A DNA stretch of 64,000 nucleotides from Proteus penneri. GTDB lineage: Bacteria > Pseudomonadota > Gammaproteobacteria > Enterobacterales > Enterobacteriaceae. This document shows, piece by piece, positions 60,575 through 64,000 of the stretch. The translations under genes were made by a program, and so were the position numbers. The stretch lies in contig NZ_PHFJ01000015.1 of NCBI RefSeq assembly GCF_003144535.1, positions 1 to 64,000 of the forward strand, written 5' to 3'. Positions within the stretch are counted from its first letter, which is position 1. Every line of letters begins with the position of its first letter. The notes under the pieces were generated by a model. It was not told the origin of the DNA. It saw only the letters and a list, made by a program, of their open reading frames with translations, and did not search any database.

Positions 60575-61230
60575 CAAGCAATACAGGTAATACCCAAGGT
60601 ACTAAAATATTGCACTATGTTTATGATCCTCTGTGTGGTTGGTGCTACGGCATTGCGCCTTTGATTGAAGTCGTAAGCAATGCATTTCCTAATTCCATTA
60701 AGTTACATGGTGGTGGATTATTTACATCTGCAAGAGCCGTAACGGGTGGTCAATCGTGGAAAGAGCACGTCACACCTATTGATGAACGTATTAGCCAGTT
60801 ATCAGGTCAAGTTTTTAGTCACGCATACCGAGACACTCTTGGCAACACTGAAATGGTATTAAACTCACTGCTACCTATTTCAGCCATTCTTATTGCTGAA
60901 AGAATGGGAAAGCGAGATGTTTATTTATTAAAAGCACTACAAGAAGCCTATTACCTTGATGGCTTAAATATCAGTGATAAAGACACACTGTTATTTATTG
61001 TGAAAAAACTTGGCTTTGATGTTGAACAATTTGCATCCTTACTATCTGAAATTAGTGAAACACAAATTCAACAACATTTAAGCCAGACACAGCAATTAAT
61101 GGCTCAAGTTAATGGTCGCGGTTTTCCTACGTTATTTATTGAAGATGCTCAAGGTTATCACCTAATACCAGTTGAAAAATATTTAGGCGATACAAAACGT
61201 TGGCAACAATTTATAACAGAAAATCTATGA
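60562..61230 (+). CDS. DsbA/FrnE-like thioredoxin-fold protein
   Basis: 222 residues with LHYVYDPLCGWCYGIAPLIEV, a C-G-W-C redox pair at 25-28 after the first beta strand, then a helical insertion and VNGRGFPTLFIEDAQG, the cis-Pro region. No signal peptide, so it probably acts in the cytoplasm. The GTG start has AAGGAG upstream and lies inside the end of the MBL gene. It resembles the FrnE/2-hydroxychromene-isomerase-like DsbA group; substrate unknown. Confidence 0.87.
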   Translation: MASVASNTGNTQGTKILHYVYDPLCGWCYGIAPLIEVVSNAFPNSIKLHGGGLFTSARAVTGGQSWKEHVTPIDERISQLSGQVFSHAYRDTLGNTEMVLNSLLPISAILIAERMGKRDVYLLKALQEAYYLDGLNISDKDTLLFIVKKLGFDVEQFASLLSEISETQIQQHLSQTQQLMAQVNGRGFPTLFIEDAQGYHLIPVEKYLGDTKRWQQFITENL

Positions 61231-61337
61231 TCTCCTTTTCAGTGTGCTGATTAATTTCCGCACACTGCCTTCTTTATTTCTATTCTTACTCTTTGGTGGC
61301 CTTGTTATAATTTTCTAACCAAGAAGATTGAAACCAA

Positions 61338-61991
61338 TTAATTAAAGGAGTGATAAGACGAAAAGTAGAAACTTAATACCATTAATGTTGAAAATGAAAG
61401 GCAAGAACCAAATGCCACTTTTTCTATACGATCTTTTGTTGTGATAAATACTGCACAATAAATACTTAATCCTAAAAAAGAACCTAATAAAAGAATATAG
61501 GGCAACTTTTCTAATCCACACCATGCACCAATAGCCCCAAATAATTTCACATCACCAAAACCTAAAACACATTTTTGGCAGATAAAATATCCCCACAGAT
61601 AGATGCCATAAAAAAGCCCTACACCACCTAAAAAACCATAAAAAGCATGATCGAAAGGCACTAATCCATATGCAGTATAATTACACAACAACCCTAAAAA
61701 TATTAACCAATAAGTCAATGTATTAGGCAGAAGAAAATAGTCCGCATCAAAGAAAGAGAGTATTAACAAATAAAAGCTTAATATAGAAAATAATATCAAT
61801 AATGAAAGCGAATTAATTGAAACAAACCAATATAAACAAACAATAATATAGCTTATAGCAAGTTGTTTACGGCGGGTTTTAGGTAACAGAAATAATAGTG
61901 AAAAAGGCAGACAAAACTTAATAAAAACAAAAAAATCATGCAAAAAAGAAAGTAAAGGTATTTTTATAAAACAACAACGGCTTAATGGCAT
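61338..61991 (-). CDS. Prepilin peptidase (A24 aspartic), HopD/GspO-like
   Basis: Membrane protein of 217 residues with about seven hydrophobic segments. The two catalytic-Asp motifs are present: FFDADYFLLPNTLT (D82/D84) and GFGDVKLFGAIGAWCG (D147). Such enzymes cleave type IV prepilins or pseudopilins. The N-terminal Cys-rich methylase domain of PilD is absent and the protein resembles short HopD-like members. No pilin, gsp or pil genes lie nearby, so it may serve a system elsewhere or be a leftover. Confidence 0.85.
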   Translation of the reverse strand: MPLSRCCFIKIPLLSFLHDFFVFIKFCLPFSLLFLLPKTRRKQLAISYIIVCLYWFVSINSLSLLILFSILSFYLLILSFFDADYFLLPNTLTYWLIFLGLLCNYTAYGLVPFDHAFYGFLGGVGLFYGIYLWGYFICQKCVLGFGDVKLFGAIGAWCGLEKLPYILLLGSFLGLSIYCAVFITTKDRIEKVAFGSCLSFSTLMVLSFYFSSYHSFN

Positions 61992-62242
61992 AAATATCTA
62001 CTCCTTAGATACCTCGTTATCCTTGTTAAATGACTGTATAAGAGGATTTATTTGATACCGAGAATTTTCTTTATAATAACGATGAAAACATGAAATTTTG
62101 CGACAAAACACGCAATAAGATCCACGCTATAATAACAACAAAAGCAAAGTGATAACTTGCATGCCATAATGTCATGCGTATGATGCATATCACATATTTT
62201 ATTTATCACGGTTAACCATCTTTTACGTAAGGGTTTCACGTT

Positions 62243-62974
62243 ATGCGTATTCCTCGCATTTATCATCCAGAACCACTCACAGCAGGTACTCAAACAATAT
62301 TAGGTGAAGAAGCATCTAATCATGTTGGGCGTGTATTAAGAATGTCTACTGGGCAAAAACTGGCTCTATTCGATGGTTCAAATCAGGTATTTGATGCTGA
62401 AATCATAGAAAGCACAAAAAAGTCAGTCACAGTGCAAGTTAATGTAGGCATTGTTGATGATAAAGAATCCCCTCTCGACCTCCATTTAGGGCAAGTGCTT
62501 TCACGAGGCGAGAAAATGGAGTTTACTATTCAAAAATCAGTTGAGTTAGGGGTTAATACGATCACACCACTGATCTCAGAACGCTGTGGTGTTAAACTTG
62601 ACCCTAGCCGTTTAGAGAAAAAACATCAGCAATGGCAAAAAATTATTATCTCGGCATGCGAGCAATGTGGTAGAAATAGCATCCCACAATTAATGCCAGT
62701 GATGTCATTAGAAGAATGGTGTGCTCAAGATGATGGTAGTTTAAAACTCAATTTACATCCTCGGGCTAACCAACGTATTAATACCTTACCCTTACCTGTT
62801 AAAAAAGTGCGCTTGTTGATTGGCCCTGAGGGGGGACTTTCCCCTGAAGAAATCGCTATGACAGCAGAGCACAATTTTACTGATATTTTATTAGGTCCTC
62901 GTGTATTAAGAACTGAAACAACAGCACTCACCGCAATCACCGCTTTACAGGTTCGGTTCGGCGATCTGGGATAA
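62243..62974 (+). CDS. rsmE: RsmE, 16S rRNA (m3U1498) methyltransferase
   Basis: SPOUT methyltransferase acting on U1498 in the 30S decoding region. The 243 residues equal E. coli; [12 protein letters not shown] starts the PUA-like N-domain, and the knot carries [14 protein letters not shown] and [16 protein letters not shown], the AdoMet site. It is followed after 10 bp by gshB, as in E. coli. Confidence 0.97.
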   Translation: MRIPRIYHPEPLTAGTQTILGEEASNHVGRVLRMSTGQKLALFDGSNQVFDAEIIESTKKSVTVQVNVGIVDDKESPLDLHLGQVLSRGEKMEFTIQKSVELGVNTITPLISERCGVKLDPSRLEKKHQQWQKIIISACEQCGRNSIPQLMPVMSLEEWCAQDDGSLKLNLHPRANQRINTLPLPVKKVRLLIGPEGGLSPEEIAMTAEHNFTDILLGPRVLRTETTALTAITALQVRFGDLG

Positions 62975-62984
62975 AGGAGAAGTA

Positions 62985-63941
62985 ATGATTAAATTAGGTA
63001 TTGTGATGGACCCAATTTCATCCATCAAAATCAAAAAAGACACCAGCTTTGCCATGCTGTTAGAAGCACAACGTCGTGGCTGGGAAATTCATTATATGGA
63101 GATGAACGATCTTTACCTACACCAAGGTGAAGCACGCGCTCACACTCGTTTACTCAGCGTAGAAGAAAACCCAGAAAAATGGTTTGAGTTTGGTCAAGAG
63201 CAAGATATTGCTTTGGGTGAACTAGATACCATTTTAATGCGTAAAGATCCGCCTTTTGATACCGAATTTATCTACGCAACCTATATTTTAGAACGCGCTG
63301 AAGATATGGGAACACTGATAGTTAATAAGCCTCAAAGTTTACGTGACTGTAATGAAAAACTCTTTACTGCATGGTTCCCAACATTAACACCAGACACATT
63401 AGTCACTCGTGAAGCTAAACATTTACGTGCTTTCCATGAAAAACACGGTGATGTTATTTTCAAACCACTAGATGGTATGGGTGGAGCATCAATCTTCCGC
63501 TTGAAAAAAGATGATCCAAATGTAGGTGTTATTATTGAAACATTGACAGAACATGGTCATCGTTTTTGTATGGCACAAAATTTCCTACCTGAAATTGTTA
63601 ACGGCGACAAACGTATTCTTGTTGTTGATGGCGAACCGGTGCCTTATTGCTTAGCTCGAATTCCTGCGAAAGGTGAAACACGAGGCAACTTAGCGGCTGG
63701 TGGCCGAGGTGAAGCACGTCCATTAACAGAAAGTGATTGGGCAATAGCCCGTCAAGTTGCACCTATTCTTAAGCAAAAGGGCCTTATTTTTGTTGGCTTA
63801 GATGTTATTGGCGATCGCTTGACTGAAATTAACGTCACAAGCCCAACTTGTGCGCGTGAAATTGAAGCGGCTTATCCTGATGTATCTATAACAGGCATGC
63901 TAATGGATGCGATTGAAGTACGCTTAAACAAAAAAAACTAA
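62985..63941 (+). CDS. gshB: GshB, glutathione synthetase
   Basis: Adds glycine to gamma-glutamylcysteine, completing glutathione; the partner enzyme is GshA at 19451. ATP-grasp fold, 318 residues (316 in E. coli), with IKLGIVMDPISSIKIKKDTSFAML, MRKDPPFDTEFIYATYILE, KPLDGMGGASIFR and the C-terminal INVTSPTCAREIE. AAGGAG precedes the ATG. The last 59 bp of the window contain no further gene start that I can see. Confidence 0.98.
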   Translation: MIKLGIVMDPISSIKIKKDTSFAMLLEAQRRGWEIHYMEMNDLYLHQGEARAHTRLLSVEENPEKWFEFGQEQDIALGELDTILMRKDPPFDTEFIYATYILERAEDMGTLIVNKPQSLRDCNEKLFTAWFPTLTPDTLVTREAKHLRAFHEKHGDVIFKPLDGMGGASIFRLKKDDPNVGVIIETLTEHGHRFCMAQNFLPEIVNGDKRILVVDGEPVPYCLARIPAKGETRGNLAAGGRGEARPLTESDWAIARQVAPILKQKGLIFVGLDVIGDRLTEINVTSPTCAREIEAAYPDVSITGMLMDAIEVRLNKKN

Positions 63942-64000
63942 CTTTTAGACACTCTCATTAAAGGGTTTAAAAGTCTGAACCTAGCCCCTACATATAAATA

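Noticed and set aside
61992-62242. Possible endA relic upstream of rsmE, as in E. coli
   Set aside because: No EndA-like peptide in any frame; the gap is simply short and AT-rich.

Overview
The window is chromosomal DNA of a low-GC enterobacterium, most probably Proteus (Proteus mirabilis-like) or a close Morganellaceae relative. I infer this from near-E. coli protein sequences in E. coli-like gene order, combined with AT-rich spacers, a complete Na+-translocating NADH:quinone reductase operon, and absence of recX and phoE from their usual places. No phage, transposon, integron, CRISPR array or obvious genomic island was seen.

Layout. The left edge carries an rRNA-type P1 promoter firing leftwards, so an rrn operon should lie just outside. 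Next come clpB (sigma-32 promoter), pgeF (apparently frameshifted in a G7 run), rluD, bamD, raiA, the pheL-pheA attenuation unit, dcuB, a 0.9 kb spacer with two degraded small exported-peptide reading frames, and tyrA-aroF behind a TyrR-type box. Then follow the rpsP-rimM-trmD-rplS operon, ffh, ypjD, corB, luxS, the sRNA gene micA with a sigma-E promoter, gshA, a tRNA operon (Ser-GCU plus four identical Arg-ACG), csrA, alaS, a 0.9 kb non-coding stretch, recA (LexA operator inside the promoter) and pncC.

The 27.9-43.8 kb part has lplT-aas, aroL (TyrR-type boxes), proBA, crl, frsA, gpt, pepD, a TonB-dependent siderophore receptor behind a perfect 25-bp Fur-like palindrome, dinB (LexA box), a GDPD-fold exported protein without key catalytic residues, and a CsbD protein. 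The 43.9-51.1 kb part is nqrABCDEF-apbE-nqrM. It is followed by dpaA/yafK, yafJ, gmhA, fadE (FadR-like operator), lysA/lysR, an accessory cassette (LysR-type regulator divergent from an exported metallo-beta-lactamase-fold protein overlapping a CxxC thioredoxin-fold protein), a solitary prepilin peptidase, rsmE and gshB.

How the genes work together. Aromatic amino acid synthesis (pheA, tyrA, aroF, aroL) shows three recognisable control inputs. SOS genes recA and dinB share near-consensus LexA operators. NQR genes are followed by the FMN transferase and iron-delivery factor needed to mature the complex. Glutathione (gshA, gshB), proline (proBA), lysine (lysA/lysR) and phospholipid repair (lplT-aas) are present.

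I found no clearly new large system. The most unusual items are the candidate homopolymer frameshifts (pgeF, the exported peptide, a gene relic after luxS), the GDPD protein with altered active site, and the MBL/CxxC/LysR cassette. Some start codons were moved from the longest frame to the position supported by ribosome binding site and family alignment; this is stated where done.
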